Shown piece after piece: positions 25,137 through 33,875 of a stretch of DNA of 64,000 bases; within the stretch, counting starts at the first letter, position 1, and each line of letters starts with the position of its first letter. Source of the stretch: an uncultured Eubacteriales bacterium (GTDB taxonomy: Bacteria; Bacillota; Clostridia; Oscillospirales; Oscillospiraceae); NCBI GenBank assembly GCA_900316745.1, contig ONEB01000008.1, positions 1 to 64,000 of the forward strand, in the 5' to 3' direction. The notes under the pieces were generated by a model that was given only the letters and a program-made list of their open reading frames with translations, ran no database searches and was not told the DNA's origin. The position numbers were made by a program, and so were the translations under genes.

Positions 25137-26269
25137 TATGCCTCGCCTCCTTTCCCGGTCTTGGCGCGCGCCTGTTTTTCACGATACTCGCGCTCCTCGC
25201 GCCTGTTGATGGCGTTCGTCATGGCGTGCTTCATGAACAGCACGAAGCCGCACAGATAGATGATGATCGAGGAGATCAGGCTCGAGATCTGCGGGCTGTA
25301 GAGCTTCAGATCCAGATGGCTGCCGCCCTCGGTGATGTGCTGGATGAAGAACGAGGAGAAGATCGTGCCGATCGGGTTCAGACCGCCGAGGAACGTCGCA
25401 GCGATGCCGTTGAAGCCCATGTTCGGAACCGACGAGGCCGTGCAGGTCCACTGCTCGTGGCCCGTCTGGTAAAAGAGCGAGCCGCCCAGACCCGCCAGCG
25501 CGCCCGCGAGCACCAGCGTGAGGATGATGTTGCGGTGCTCCGCCATACCGGCGTACTTCGCCGCGTTGCGGTTGAAGCCCGTGGCCTTGAGCTCGTAGCC
25601 GAGCTTCGTCTTCTCGAGCACGACCCAGACGAGGATCGCGAGGAGAATCGAGAGCGGCACGGCGAGCGTGACAAACTTGTTGCCGAAGAGCTTGTCCAGC
25701 CCCAGCGAGGGGAGGATCGCGGCGCGGCCCGCGCTGAACATGTCGCGCGTGTGGTTGCCGCCGGTCTCCTGGACGTTCGAGAGGATCATGTTCGCGGTGT
25801 AGAGGCCGATCCAGTTGAGCATGATGCCGGAGATGACCTCGTTGACGTTGCAGTAGGACTTCAGAAGGCCCACGACCGCGCCGAACACCGCGCCCGCGAC
25901 GATCGCAAACAGCATGCACGGAAGCCAGCTCCAGCCCCACGCGAGCGCCGCGTACAGGCAGGCGCAGGAGCCCGCGACGTACTGTCCGGCGACGCCGATG
26001 TTGAACAGGCCGACCTTGTAGGCAAAGAGCACCGACAGCGCGCACATCAAAAGCGGCGCGGTCTTGATGAGCGTCGTGCCGAAGTACTTGAACTGCGCCT
26101 GCGGACGGTTGTAGTTGAAGAAGTTCTTGACGATGTTCAGGATCGCCTCGCCGGCGCCGGCGGGGTTGATGAACAAAAGCACGATATAGCCGATGAAGAG
26201 GCCCAGCAAAATGCAGATCAGGGAGGCGAGCAGGGACTGCACGGCGTTGTTTTTCAGAAGCTTTCTCAT
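25136..26269 (-). CDS. BMP-family nucleoside ABC transporter, permease (NupP/YufP type)
   Basis: 377 aa. The first permease of the pair has an N-terminal helix followed by a periplasmic loop, then the BPD_transp_2 core with FNIGVAGQYVAGSCACLYAA, VNEVISGIMLNWIGLYTANM and a conserved GYELKATGFNRNAAKYAGM cytosolic loop that contacts the ATPase. The C-terminus is charged. The start overlaps the ATPase stop by four bases, so ATPase and both permeases are translationally coupled. Family and order match the B. subtilis guanosine transporter NupNOPQ. Confidence 0.93.
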   Translation of the reverse strand: MRKLLKNNAVQSLLASLICILLGLFIGYIVLLFINPAGAGEAILNIVKNFFNYNRPQAQFKYFGTTLIKTAPLLMCALSVLFAYKVGLFNIGVAGQYVAGSCACLYAALAWGWSWLPCMLFAIVAGAVFGAVVGLLKSYCNVNEVISGIMLNWIGLYTANMILSNVQETGGNHTRDMFSAGRAAILPSLGLDKLFGNKFVTLAVPLSILLAILVWVVLEKTKLGYELKATGFNRNAAKYAGMAEHRNIILTLVLAGALAGLGGSLFYQTGHEQWTCTASSVPNMGFNGIAATFLGGLNPIGTIFSSFFIQHITEGGSHLDLKLYSPQISSLISSIIIYLCGFVLFMKHAMTNAINRREEREYREKQARAKTGKGGEA

Positions 26270-27804
26270 TTCGCCACCTCGTCTCTCTTCGCGCCCGCCA
26301 TGTACAGGCCGAGCTCCTCCTGCGTGGTTTTCTTCGGGTCGAGCTCGCCGACGATCTCACCCTCGTACATCACGAGGATGCGGTCGGGCACGTCCATGAC
26401 CTCGTCGAGCTCGAGCGACACCAGCAGCACCGCCTTGCCGGCGTCGCGCTGGGCGATGAGCTGCTTGTGGACGGACTCGATCGCGCCGACGTCCAGACCG
26501 CGCGTGGGCTGCACGGCCAGCAGCAGCTGCGGATCGCGGTCGATCTCGCGGGCGATGATCGCCTTCTGCTGGTTGCCGCCGGACATGGCGCGCGCCGTCG
26601 TCACGGGGCCCTGTCCGGAGCGAACGTCGTATTCCTCGATCAGGCGCTCGGCGTATTCGCGGATCTCTTTGCGCTTCAAAAAGCCCGCCTTGTCCGTGAA
26701 CTGCGGCTCAAAGTAGCGCTGGAGGACGATGTTGTATTCCAGCGAGTAGTCCAGCACGAGACCGTGCTTGTGGCGGTCCTCCGGGATGTGGCTCATGCCG
26801 GACACGGAGCGCTTGCGGATCGGCATGCGCGTGATGTCCCTGCCGCACATCTCGATCTTGCCGGACTTGAGCGGCTCCAGTCCGCTCAGACCGTAGACCA
26901 GCTCTGTCTGGCCGTTGCCGTCGATGCCCGCGATGCAGACGATCTCGCCCGCGCGCACCTGGAACGACACGTTCTTCACGGCGTCGTTCTTGTGGACCTT
27001 CGAGGCCACGGTCATGTTCTCCACGTTCAGAATCACGTCGCCGGGCTCGGCGGGCTTTTTCTCGACGTGGAAGTTCACGCTGCGGCCGACCATCATGGCC
27101 GAGAGATCCTCCATGGTGGTGTTCTTCGTCTCGACCGTGCCGATGTACTTGCCCTTGCGCAGCACGGTGCAGCGGTCGGCGACCGCCATGATCTCCGCGA
27201 GCTTGTGGGAGATGAAGAGGATGCTCTTGCCCTCCTTGGCGAGATTCTTCATGATCGCCATCAGCTCGTCGATCTCCTGCGGCGTGAGCACGGCGGTGGG
27301 CTCGTCGAAAATCAGGATCTCGTTTTCGCGGTAGAGCATCTTCAGGATCTCGGTGCGCTGCTGCATGCCGACGGTGATGTCCTCGATCTTCGCGTCGGGG
27401 TCGATCTGCAGGCCGTAGCGTTCGGAGAGCTCCAGCACCTTCTCGCGCGCCTCCTTCTTCTGCAGGAAGCCGTGCTTGTTCGGCTCCACGCCGAGGATGA
27501 TGTTGTCGAGCACCGTGAAGCACTCGACCAGCTTGAAGTGCTGGTGCACCATGCCGATGCCGAGGTCGTTTGCGTCGTTCGGGTCCTTGATCGTGACGAC
27601 CTTGCCGTCTTTTTTAATGACGCCCTCCTCCGCCTGATACAGACCGAACAGGACGCTCATCAGCGTGGACTTGCCCGCGCCGTTCTCGCCGAGCAGCGCG
27701 TGGATCTCGCCCTTTTTCAGCTGCAGGGTGATGTTGTCGTTCGCGATGATGCCGGGGAACCGCTTGGTGATGTTCAGCATCTCAATCGCGTATGGTGTTC
27801 CCAA
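26266..27804 (-). CDS. BMP-family nucleoside ABC transporter, duplicated ATP-binding protein (NupO/YufO type)
   Basis: 512 aa with two nucleotide-binding domains, as in sugar/nucleoside importers. Domain 1 has Walker A GENGAGKS near 38-45, signature ITVGMQQR and Walker B LIFDEPTAVLTP. In domain 2 Walker A is degenerate (GIDGNGQTE) while the signature MSGGNQQK is intact, and LAVQPTRGLDVG replaces the usual Walker B end. Asymmetric sites of this kind are normal for the family. It is the first gene of a three-gene operon with its own promoter at 27866-27895; the substrate-binding lipoprotein is encoded just upstream on the same strand. Confidence 0.95.
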   Translation of the reverse strand: MGTPYAIEMLNITKRFPGIIANDNITLQLKKGEIHALLGENGAGKSTLMSVLFGLYQAEEGVIKKDGKVVTIKDPNDANDLGIGMVHQHFKLVECFTVLDNIILGVEPNKHGFLQKKEAREKVLELSERYGLQIDPDAKIEDITVGMQQRTEILKMLYRENEILIFDEPTAVLTPQEIDELMAIMKNLAKEGKSILFISHKLAEIMAVADRCTVLRKGKYIGTVETKNTTMEDLSAMMVGRSVNFHVEKKPAEPGDVILNVENMTVASKVHKNDAVKNVSFQVRAGEIVCIAGIDGNGQTELVYGLSGLEPLKSGKIEMCGRDITRMPIRKRSVSGMSHIPEDRHKHGLVLDYSLEYNIVLQRYFEPQFTDKAGFLKRKEIREYAERLIEEYDVRSGQGPVTTARAMSGGNQQKAIIAREIDRDPQLLLAVQPTRGLDVGAIESVHKQLIAQRDAGKAVLLVSLELDEVMDVPDRILVMYEGEIVGELDPKKTTQEELGLYMAGAKRDEVAK

Positions 27805-27865
27805 GTCTCATGCCCTCCTTTCGGATTATGCCGCGCAAACCGGACGCGCGGGCACATATATGATT

Positions 27866-27895
27866 ATTATACAATACGCGCCACTGCAAAGTAAA
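27866..27895 (-). promoter_or_regulatory. Promoter of the nucleoside transporter ATPase/permease operon
   Basis: Minus-strand TTTACT (27895-27890) and TATAAT (27871-27866) are separated by 18 bases. It lies downstream of the lipoprotein terminator, so the three transporter genes can be expressed apart from the lipoprotein. Confidence 0.65.
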
Positions 27896-27949
27896 GGGAA
27901 ATTGTCGGAAACGCAGACATTTTGCCGGATGAAGGTATTTTTGCGCAGC

Positions 27950-27983
27950 AAAAAAAGACTGCCGCTTTCGCAGCAGTCTTTTT
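27950..27983 (-). terminator. Terminator after the nucleoside-binding lipoprotein
   Basis: On the minus strand AAAAAGACTGC and GCAGTCTTTTT pair around a GC-rich loop and end in a T run, 14 bases after the stop. Confidence 0.88.
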
Positions 27984-27996
27984 GATTGGAATCGGC

Positions 27997-29205
27997 TTAC
28001 TTGATGTTGCCGAGCCAGGAGACCTGGCAGGCGGTGGTTTCGGGCTCGGAGTCGATGCTGTCGGAGACCTTGATCTTGCCGTCGAACATATCCTTGACGA
28101 GGGCGTTGTAATCGTCAACAGAGAAGCTGTCGGACCACTGCGTGCCGTCGCCGGTCGGGATGCCGACGTAGTTCAGGGACGGATCATCGCCGGAGACGAG
28201 ACCCAGGGACTCGACCTTGCCGCCGAACTTCGTCCAGTTGTTGTTGAGGACGGTCTCGGTGAGCATGGTATCGACCGTGGCGGCCAGACCCTTCATCGCG
28301 GAGGTGACGGTCAGACCCTTGACCTCGGCGTATTTCTCGATGACACCGGCCTGATCGACGTCAACGCCGATGACCTTCGCGCCGTCGACCTTCTTGGCAG
28401 CGTCAACCGCGGAGGTGAAGATGCCGCCGCCGCAGGCGAAGACGACCTGCGTGCCATCAGCATACCAGGTGTCCATGGCGGCGGTGATGTCCGCGTCGCC
28501 GAAGAACTGGTTGCCGTAGGCGTACTTCATGGAGACGGTCTTTTCAAGCTTGGCAGCAGCCGCGTCGCAGCCCTGCACGAAGCCGTAGCCGTAGCGCTGC
28601 ACGGCGGGAACGGCCATGCCGCCGAGGAAGCCGAGCTTCTCATAGCCGAGCATGACGGCTGCGTAGCCAGCCATGTAGCCGCAGAGCTCTTCCTTGTAGA
28701 CGGCGCTGTAGACGTTGTCGGAGATGTGGGGCTCGTTGTCGGGATCGAGCAGCTCGTCGGTCGGGTTGCCGTCAGCGTCGGTCTTGTAGAAAGCGCTGGT
28801 GATGTCGTACTCGGAGACGTCGAGCGCGATGAACTTCACATCGGGATACTCGTCCTGCACGGCAGCGATCGTGCCGGCGAAGGCGAAGCCGGGCATGACG
28901 ATGACGTTGTAGCCCTCGTCAACGGCCTTCTCCACCATGGCCACGCGGTCGGCGGTGCTGTCGCCGGCGGGCTTGTAGTAGGTGAAGTCGATGTCGTTCT
29001 TTTCGCAGAACGCCTTGCTGGCCTCATAGGTGGTCTGGTTGAAGGACTGGTCGGTGATATCGCCGTAGTCGGTGATCATGGCGACTCTGTAGCCTTCGGC
29101 CTCAGCGGCGTCGCCGCCGTCGGCGGACTCGCCGCCCTTGTTGCCGCAGGCGGCCAGCGCGAACACCATCACCAGCGCGAGAAGCAGTGCGATGTACTTT
29201 TTCAT
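27997..29205 (-). CDS. BMP-family nucleoside-binding lipoprotein
   Basis: 402 aa from ATG 29205 (GGAGGAACACAGT upstream). The signal peptide ends with a lipobox (ALAAC, Cys20). The mature protein has the BmpA/TmpC/NupN periplasmic-binding fold: AMITDYGDITDQSFNQTTYE near 48, VIVMPGFAFAGTI, VFACGGGIFTSAVDAAKK, and VIGVDVDQAG. These are the family contacts for the nucleoside base and ribose. It feeds the ATPase/permease operon just downstream, and the purine-nucleoside phosphorylase upstream supplies the catabolic step, so the likely ligands are purine nucleosides. It has its own promoter and terminator, which would allow excess binding protein over membrane components. Confidence 0.95.
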   Translation of the reverse strand: MKKYIALLLALVMVFALAACGNKGGESADGGDAAEAEGYRVAMITDYGDITDQSFNQTTYEASKAFCEKNDIDFTYYKPAGDSTADRVAMVEKAVDEGYNVIVMPGFAFAGTIAAVQDEYPDVKFIALDVSEYDITSAFYKTDADGNPTDELLDPDNEPHISDNVYSAVYKEELCGYMAGYAAVMLGYEKLGFLGGMAVPAVQRYGYGFVQGCDAAAAKLEKTVSMKYAYGNQFFGDADITAAMDTWYADGTQVVFACGGGIFTSAVDAAKKVDGAKVIGVDVDQAGVIEKYAEVKGLTVTSAMKGLAATVDTMLTETVLNNNWTKFGGKVESLGLVSGDDPSLNYVGIPTGDGTQWSDSFSVDDYNALVKDMFDGKIKVSDSIDSEPETTACQVSWLGNIK

Positions 29206-29276
29206 ACTGTGTTCCTCCATTTTCAAATTTGTCCAAAGGACATATTTTGCGTAATTTGTCGCTTTACGCTCCTAAG

Positions 29277-29305
29277 AGTATAACATATCTGCGTAAAACT
29301 GGCAA
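29277..29305 (-). promoter_or_regulatory. Promoter of the nucleoside-binding lipoprotein gene
   Basis: Minus-strand TTGCCA (29305-29300) and TATACT (29282-29277) are separated by 17 bases, about 70 bp upstream of the start codon. Confidence 0.78.
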
Positions 29306-29318
29306 TAAGAATGCTTTC

Positions 29319-29352
29319 TGAATTGTGAAATTTATCAATTATTCACAATTCA
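29319..29352. repeat. AT-rich inverted repeat between deoD and the lipoprotein promoter
   Basis: TGAATTGTGAA (29319-29329) and TTCACAATTCA (29342-29352) are perfect 11-bp arms around 12 bases. It lies just after the deoD stop and about 15 bp upstream of the lipoprotein -35. It could be a weak deoD terminator or an operator site; there is no clear T-tract. Confidence 0.6.
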
Positions 29353-29371
29353 TGTCTGCGTCGACGTATGC

Positions 29372-30097
29372 TCAGAGCTGCGCCATCTTCACCGCCGTGT
29401 CGAGGGCGATCGTGATCATCTGGCGCATGGAGCTCTGGCGCTCTGCGCTCGTGAGCTCCTCGGGCTTGTAGAAGTGATCTGAAATCGTGAAGATGCCGAG
29501 GGCGCGCTTGCCCGCGCGGGCGGCGTTCATGTAGAGACCGGCCGCCTCCATCTCGACGGCGAGAACGCCCATCTTCTTCCATTGTTCGGGACCGTCGTTG
29601 CCGTCGTTGTAGAAGTTGTCGGCGGACAGGACGTTGCCGACGTGCAGATCCACGCCGTTGTCCTTTGCGGCCTCGACGGCCTTGCTGAGGAGCGTGAAGT
29701 CGCAGATGGGAGCAAAGGTGCCGTTGATGTTGAACTGGTGCGCGAAGTTGGAGTCTGTGCAGGCGCCCTGACCCGCGACGACGTCCATCAGATTCAGGTC
29801 ATCGTGCAGCGCGCCCGCGCTGCCGACGCGGATGATGTTGTCCACCTCGAAGAAGTTAAACAGCTCCCAGCTGTAAATGCCGATCGAGGGGATGCCCATG
29901 CCGGAGGCCATCACGGAGACCGGGACGCCTTTCCAGGTGCCGGTGTAGCCCTGCACGCCGCGCACGTCGTTCACGAGCACGGGATTTTCCAGAAACGTCT
30001 CGGCGATCCACTTCGAGCGCAGCGGGTCGCCCGGCATGAGAACGGTCTTGGCAAAGTCGCCGACCTTGGCGGCGATATGGGGAGTGGGAACAGGCAT
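29372..30097 (-). CDS. deoD: Purine-nucleoside phosphorylase (DeoD type)
   Basis: 241 aa, matching hexameric DeoD (about 235-240 aa). Motifs are MPGDPLRSKWIAETFL with phosphate/ribose contacts, GSAGAL, the base and ribose site AVEMEAAGLYMNAAR near 185, and TISDHF near 207 with the catalytic Asp. It cleaves purine (deoxy)ribonucleosides with phosphate to base and (deoxy)ribose-1-phosphate in the cytosol. It lies directly upstream of the nucleoside-binding lipoprotein and transporter genes, which fits uptake followed by phosphorolysis. Its promoter is embedded in the terminator of the preceding gene. Confidence 0.97.
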   Translation of the reverse strand: MPVPTPHIAAKVGDFAKTVLMPGDPLRSKWIAETFLENPVLVNDVRGVQGYTGTWKGVPVSVMASGMGIPSIGIYSWELFNFFEVDNIIRVGSAGALHDDLNLMDVVAGQGACTDSNFAHQFNINGTFAPICDFTLLSKAVEAAKDNGVDLHVGNVLSADNFYNDGNDGPEQWKKMGVLAVEMEAAGLYMNAARAGKRALGIFTISDHFYKPEELTSAERQSSMRQMITIALDTAVKMAQL

Positions 30098-30128
30098 GAT
30101 TCGTTCCTCCTTTGTATTTGATAATATT

Positions 30129-30158
30129 ATGATACAAATAACCCGGAACCGCTGTCAA
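30129..30158 (-). promoter_or_regulatory. Promoter of deoD overlapping a terminator hairpin
   Basis: Minus-strand TTGACA (30158-30153) lies in the loop of the upstream gene's terminator, and TATCAT (30134-30129) follows after 18 bases. RNA polymerase could start deoD transcription where the upstream transcript ends. Confidence 0.7.
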
Positions 30159-30179
30159 GCGATTCCGGGTAATTTTTTT
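30139..30179 (-). terminator. Terminator after the XRE regulator gene
   Basis: Arms ACCCGGAA and TTCCGGGT enclose an inner GCTT/AAGC stem. The minus-strand side is followed by TTATTTG and the plus-strand side by TTTTTTT. It starts at the stop codon of the XRE gene. Confidence 0.72.
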
Positions 30180-30373
30180 CAGTCCTCCCAAAACAGCTCG
30201 TCGAGCGTTTTGCCGAGCGCCTTGCAAATGGCGACGCAGAGGTTGATCGTGGGGTTGTAGTCACCCTTTTCGATGGCGGAGATCGTCTGGCGCGACACGC
30301 CGACGCGCTCCGCGAGCTGCTGCTGCGAGAGGTCGAGCCCCGCACGGGCGGCCTTCAGGCGGAGATTCTTCAT
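30179..30373 (-). CDS. Small XRE-family transcriptional regulator
   Basis: 64 aa, a single HTH_3 domain: RLKAARAGLDLSQQQLAERV is helices 1-2, VSRQTISAIEKGDYNPTIN is the recognition helix and turn, and LCVAICKALGKTLDELFW closes it. This minimal type resembles YozG/YgzD-like regulators that pair with small membrane proteins. Its start overlaps the stop of the upstream membrane-protein gene (ATGA), so the two are a translationally coupled unit that probably autoregulates. Confidence 0.92.
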   Translation of the reverse strand: MKNLRLKAARAGLDLSQQQLAERVGVSRQTISAIEKGDYNPTINLCVAICKALGKTLDELFWED

Positions 30374-30894
30374 TCGTCATCGTCCTCCTTCGGCTTTTGC
30401 ACAGCCTTCACAATGATCGCGAGCAGCACGATGGCGAACACCGCTGCGCAGATGATCGGCAGCACACGCATCGTGAGCACGCCGTCCTGAATGAGGCCGC
30501 CCTCACGGATGTTGCCGACAGCGTTCACGATCTGGGAGAAGATGACCGCGGCGTAGAGGATGATATAGCTCTTCGGGCGGTTTTTCGCCGTGAAGAAGGC
30601 GTCGCGCGCGATGCTCTCCACCGCAAAGGCCACGATGCCCACGAACATGGCGATCAGCGCGCTCACGCCGTCAGCCATCAGCGGACGCTCCACCATCACG
30701 ACGGCGATCCCGTACAGCGCCGAGAAGATCATCACCGCGAAAAACGCATGCTGATACGCCTTGCCGCGAATGAGCTCCTGCCGCTCGTCGAATTCGCCCG
30801 GCTTGCCGCGCTTTTTGTTGATGGCCGCGATGACCGCGAAGATGCCCAGCGCTACCGCAATGCCGACCAGGATTCCGATGTTGTATGCACTCAT
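30370..30894 (-). CDS. Membrane protein paired with an XRE regulator
   Basis: 174 aa from ATG 30894 with GGAGG 9 bases upstream. Five hydrophobic segments lie at about 6-25, 50-68, 76-94, 110-130 and 144-166. A conserved-looking cytosolic loop between helices 1 and 2 reads GEFDERQELIRGKAYQHAFF. The C-terminus is acidic. Firmicutes commonly encode proteins with this DERQ loop just before a small XRE gene, with no known function. It is the first gene of the two-gene unit. Confidence 0.82.
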   Translation of the reverse strand: MSAYNIGILVGIAVALGIFAVIAAINKKRGKPGEFDERQELIRGKAYQHAFFAVMIFSALYGIAVVMVERPLMADGVSALIAMFVGIVAFAVESIARDAFFTAKNRPKSYIILYAAVIFSQIVNAVGNIREGGLIQDGVLTMRVLPIICAAVFAIVLLAIIVKAVQKPKEDDDE

Positions 30895-30939
30895 AATAAA
30901 ACCTCCATTCGGGGATGTCGAGTCCCCTGTTCTGGTTTC

Positions 30940-30968
30940 AATATACACCTGTGCAAGCATAATGTCAA
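30940..30968 (-). promoter_or_regulatory. Promoter of the membrane protein/XRE unit
   Basis: Minus-strand TTGACA (30968-30963) and TATATT (30945-30940) have a 17-base spacer, about 45 bp upstream of the start codon. Confidence 0.8.
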
Positions 30969-31042
30969 GTATATTTTACAAAAATCTTTTCACAAAGGAA
31001 TAATGCTGTTTCTTAAAAATTCCAAAACAGGCGCTTCGGGGC

Positions 31043-31071
31043 TTGCCTCATGTCGAATGGTGTATTAAAAT
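31043..31071 (+). promoter_or_regulatory. Promoter of the polysaccharide deacetylase gene
   Basis: TTGCCT (31043-31048) and TAAAAT (31066-31071) have a 17-base spacer, about 38 bp upstream of the start. Confidence 0.65.
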
Positions 31072-31109
31072 GGAAGCATCATCAAATATAATAAGGAGGA
31101 GAGAAAACC

Positions 31110-32882
31110 ATGAAAAGAACACTTGCCCTTTTGATGGCGGTGCTGATGATCGCGGCGCTGCTTCCGCTCAGCGCGGCGGCGGCAAACGGCGAAAAGCTCA
31201 TTGCCATCACCTATGACGACGGCCCGTCTCAGTACACGGCGCAGCTGCTCGACGGCCTGAAGGCGCGCGGCGCGAAAGCCACGTTCTTCATCGTCGGCTA
31301 CCAGGCGCAGGCGCGTCCGCAGATCGTACAGCGTGCCTGGATGGAAGGCCACCAGATCGCGAATCACACCTGGGACCATCCTCAGCTGACCAAGCAGAGC
31401 GCTGCCGGTGTGCAGAGCCAGCTCAGCCGCACCGACGCCATGCTTGACCGTGCGATCGGCTTTGACCAGAGCTACATGCTCCGTCCGCCCTACGGTGACT
31501 ATAACCAGGCGGTCCTGAACGCTGCGGGCGTCCCGGCAGTGTTCTGGTCGATGGATACCGCTGACTATAAGACCTCGGACGCGAGCGTTGTCTGCAATCA
31601 GATCGTGCGCGCGGCACGGGACGGCGGCATCTGCTGCATCCACGACACGCACCAGAGCACGGTCGTCGGCTCGCTGCAGGCGATGGACATTCTCAGACAG
31701 CAGGGCTACCAGTTCGTGACGGTTGAGGAGCTGTTCTACCGCCGCGGCATCACCCCGAAAAACGCCACCATTTACTTTAACGCCTATCCCGGCAGCACTG
31801 CGGACAAGCTCTCCGCTCCCGTAATTTCCGCCGCGGACGGCGCAGCCGGCAAGACCGTTACGATCACCGGCGACAGCCGCACGGCGATCTACTATACGCT
31901 CGACGGCTCGCAGCCCACGCCCGTGAACAGCACGCGCTACACCGGACCGTTCACCGTGACGAGCTCCTGCACGGTGCGCGCCGTGGGCGTTGTGAAGTGG
32001 AACGGCCTGCGCACGGATACCGTGAGCCGCAAGGTGGACTACATCCCCTGCGTCGCGCCCACGCTCACGCTGGGTGAGGGCGGCGTGATCCGCATGAGCA
32101 CCACGACGCCGAACGCCGCGATCCACTATACGACGGACAATTCGCCCGCTGCGGCGACCAGCCCTGTCTATGACGCCGCCAATCCGCCCGCTGCGGTGAA
32201 AGGCACGACGTATCGCGCCATCGTGACCGCGCCGGGACTCTATCCGAGCACGGAGTGCATGCTGACCTACACGGACAATGGCTTCTTCCTCCGCGATGTT
32301 TCCGTGGGCGACTGGCACTATGCGGTGATTGACCGCGCGATCCTTGCCGGACTCATCAACGGCTTGCGGGATGAATACATGGATCCGGATCTCGCGCTCA
32401 CCCGCGCGATGCTTGTGACGATTCTGCACCGCGCCGCACAGCCGGACGGCACATTCCCTGCCGCGAAGTTCACGGACACCAGCAGCGCGGAATACTATGC
32501 CGAGGCGCTCAACTGGGCCGTGGCGAACAAGATCGTGGACGGCTATCCCGACGGCTCGTTCCGTCCGAACCAGAACATCACGCGCGAAGAGCTCTGCGCG
32601 ATGATGGAGCGCTATCTCGCCACGCGCGGCATCAGCGGTGACAGCAAGGACGTCCTCTCAAACTTCGCCGACGCCGCAAAGGTCTCCGACTGGGCGCGTC
32701 AGAGCGTGAACACCGTCTGCCAGCTGGGCATCGTGGAAGGCTATGAGGACAATACGGTTCGCCCGCAGGGCTTTGCCACGCGTGCCGAGGCCGTGACGAT
32801 GGTGCTGCGCGCCGTGGATCTGCCCGATCCCGCGCCGCAGACGCCGGAGTCTCCCGCACCGGAAGCGCCTGCCGCAGGTTAA
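31110..32882 (+). CDS. Cell-surface polysaccharide deacetylase with SLH repeats
   Basis: 590 aa behind AAGGAGGAG. Residues 1-25 are a signal peptide. The NodB deacetylase domain spans about 28-215: TYDDGPS at 34-40 has the catalytic and metal Asp, NHTWDHP at 85-91 the metal His pair, RPPYGDYNQ the binding groove, and CCIHDTHQS the late His. Residues about 250-390 hold two beta-sandwich modules of the chitobiase C-terminal type (AIYYTLDGSQPTP, then AIHYTTDNSPAA). Three SLH repeats follow (DVSVGDWHYAVIDRAI, FTDTSSAEYYAEALNWAV, FADAAKVSDWARQSV). It should deacetylate peptidoglycan or chitin-like glycans while bound to secondary wall polymer. It faces a cell-wall amidase operon. Confidence 0.93.
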   Translation: MKRTLALLMAVLMIAALLPLSAAAANGEKLIAITYDDGPSQYTAQLLDGLKARGAKATFFIVGYQAQARPQIVQRAWMEGHQIANHTWDHPQLTKQSAAGVQSQLSRTDAMLDRAIGFDQSYMLRPPYGDYNQAVLNAAGVPAVFWSMDTADYKTSDASVVCNQIVRAARDGGICCIHDTHQSTVVGSLQAMDILRQQGYQFVTVEELFYRRGITPKNATIYFNAYPGSTADKLSAPVISAADGAAGKTVTITGDSRTAIYYTLDGSQPTPVNSTRYTGPFTVTSSCTVRAVGVVKWNGLRTDTVSRKVDYIPCVAPTLTLGEGGVIRMSTTTPNAAIHYTTDNSPAAATSPVYDAANPPAAVKGTTYRAIVTAPGLYPSTECMLTYTDNGFFLRDVSVGDWHYAVIDRAILAGLINGLRDEYMDPDLALTRAMLVTILHRAAQPDGTFPAAKFTDTSSAEYYAEALNWAVANKIVDGYPDGSFRPNQNITREELCAMMERYLATRGISGDSKDVLSNFADAAKVSDWARQSVNTVCQLGIVEGYEDNTVRPQGFATRAEAVTMVLRAVDLPDPAPQTPESPAPEAPAAG

Positions 32883-32892
32883 AAACCGAAAT

Positions 32893-32934
32893 GATAGAAA
32901 AACACCGCACGGAAACGTGCGGTGTTTTTCTATC
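32893..32934. terminator. Bidirectional terminator with perfect 19-bp stem
   Basis: GATAGAAAAACACCGCACG and CGTGCGGTGTTTTTCTATC form a perfect stem with a GAAA loop. It serves the deacetylase gene on plus and the hydrolase gene ending at 32937 on minus. Confidence 0.93.
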
Positions 32935-32936
32935 CC

Positions 32937-33875
32937 TTATTGCGCTGCGACGACATCATAAATCGTGCGGGAGAGCACGGCGATGGCGCCGGTGGTCTGC
33001 ACATCGTTTTGCGAATGATTGGAGAGAACGCAGAGCAGGTAGTCTCCGCGCTGCGTGAAGATAATGCCGGCGTCTCCGCAGGAGAGATTGGAGAGATTGC
33101 CGGTCTTGTGCGCAACGGTCACACCCTGCGGGAGATTTGCGGGCAGACGGTCGTTCACGGTCTGCGCCTTCAGCAGCGCCAGCATTTCCGCCGAGGCGGA
33201 AGCGCTCACGCATTTGCCCTCGTAGATCCGGCGGAGGATCAAGGCGCAGTCACGGGCGGTGATATAGTTCTCGGTGCCGTTGTTCTGGAGCATGAGCCGG
33301 TTCATCTGCGTGCCGGTGCAGCCGAGGGAGGCGGCGAATTTGTTCACTGCCGCCAGACCGGCAGCTGCGTCTCCGCTGCCGAGTTGGCGCACGAGCCGGT
33401 TGCAGGCGTCGTTGTCGCTCATGGTGATCATGCCCTTGAGATCCAAATATACCGCGTCGTGCGAGAGCGTGCCGCGCTGAACAGCGTCGTACACCGCGCC
33501 CATTACGAAGAGCTTGATGACGCTTGCTGCGACGCTGCGCGGATCAGCGTTGTGCCCGCTCTGCGCCTCGGCGTATGCGCCGGTGGAGAGCGATTCATAC
33601 CAGATGTCCCACACGCCGCCCTGTGAGGCAATAAAGTCGTTGAGTGCGCGCTGCACGTCCTTGTTGATCTCTGGCGACGGGGAAGCGGACGCTTGCGGCG
33701 CGGCACGCTCCCTTGGCTTCTCAGATTCTGCGGCGGCAGAATGGGACGGCGCATCGTCGGCAGCTGCCGGACTGCGCCGGAGCGAACGGGACGCGAGTAT
33801 GCCGGACACGATGGCGAGCACTGCCGCTCCGGCGGCGAGCATCAGCGCCAGGCGGCGCAGAGCAGGTGTTTTCAT
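32937..33875 (-). CDS. Membrane-anchored class A beta-lactamase-fold serine hydrolase
   Basis: 312 aa. An N-terminal transmembrane helix (about 8-29) and an Ala/Ser/Pro linker precede the catalytic domain. The motifs are SVIK (Ser118, Lys121), SDN (153-155) and HKTG (Lys257-Gly259). ENYITARDCA lies in the omega-loop region, but the usual Glu166 context is not evident. Such proteins in clostridia are annotated as class A beta-lactamase-related hydrolases and need not confer resistance. It overlaps the upstream amidase stop by four bases and is the third gene of a cell-wall operon, so a peptidoglycan peptidase role is as likely. Confidence 0.88.
   Translation of the reverse strand: MKTPALRRLALMLAAGAAVLAIVSGILASRSLRRSPAAADDAPSHSAAAESEKPRERAAPQASASPSPEINKDVQRALNDFIASQGGVWDIWYESLSTGAYAEAQSGHNADPRSVAASVIKLFVMGAVYDAVQRGTLSHDAVYLDLKGMITMSDNDACNRLVRQLGSGDAAAGLAAVNKFAASLGCTGTQMNRLMLQNNGTENYITARDCALILRRIYEGKCVSASASAEMLALLKAQTVNDRLPANLPQGVTVAHKTGNLSNLSCGDAGIIFTQRGDYLLCVLSNHSQNDVQTTGAIAVLSRTIYDVVAAQ

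Noticed and set aside
32937-33875. Antibiotic-resistance beta-lactamase
   Set aside because: SxxK, SDN and KTG are shared with wall peptidases, the omega-loop Glu is not clear, and the operon is about wall remodelling; resistance is not supported.
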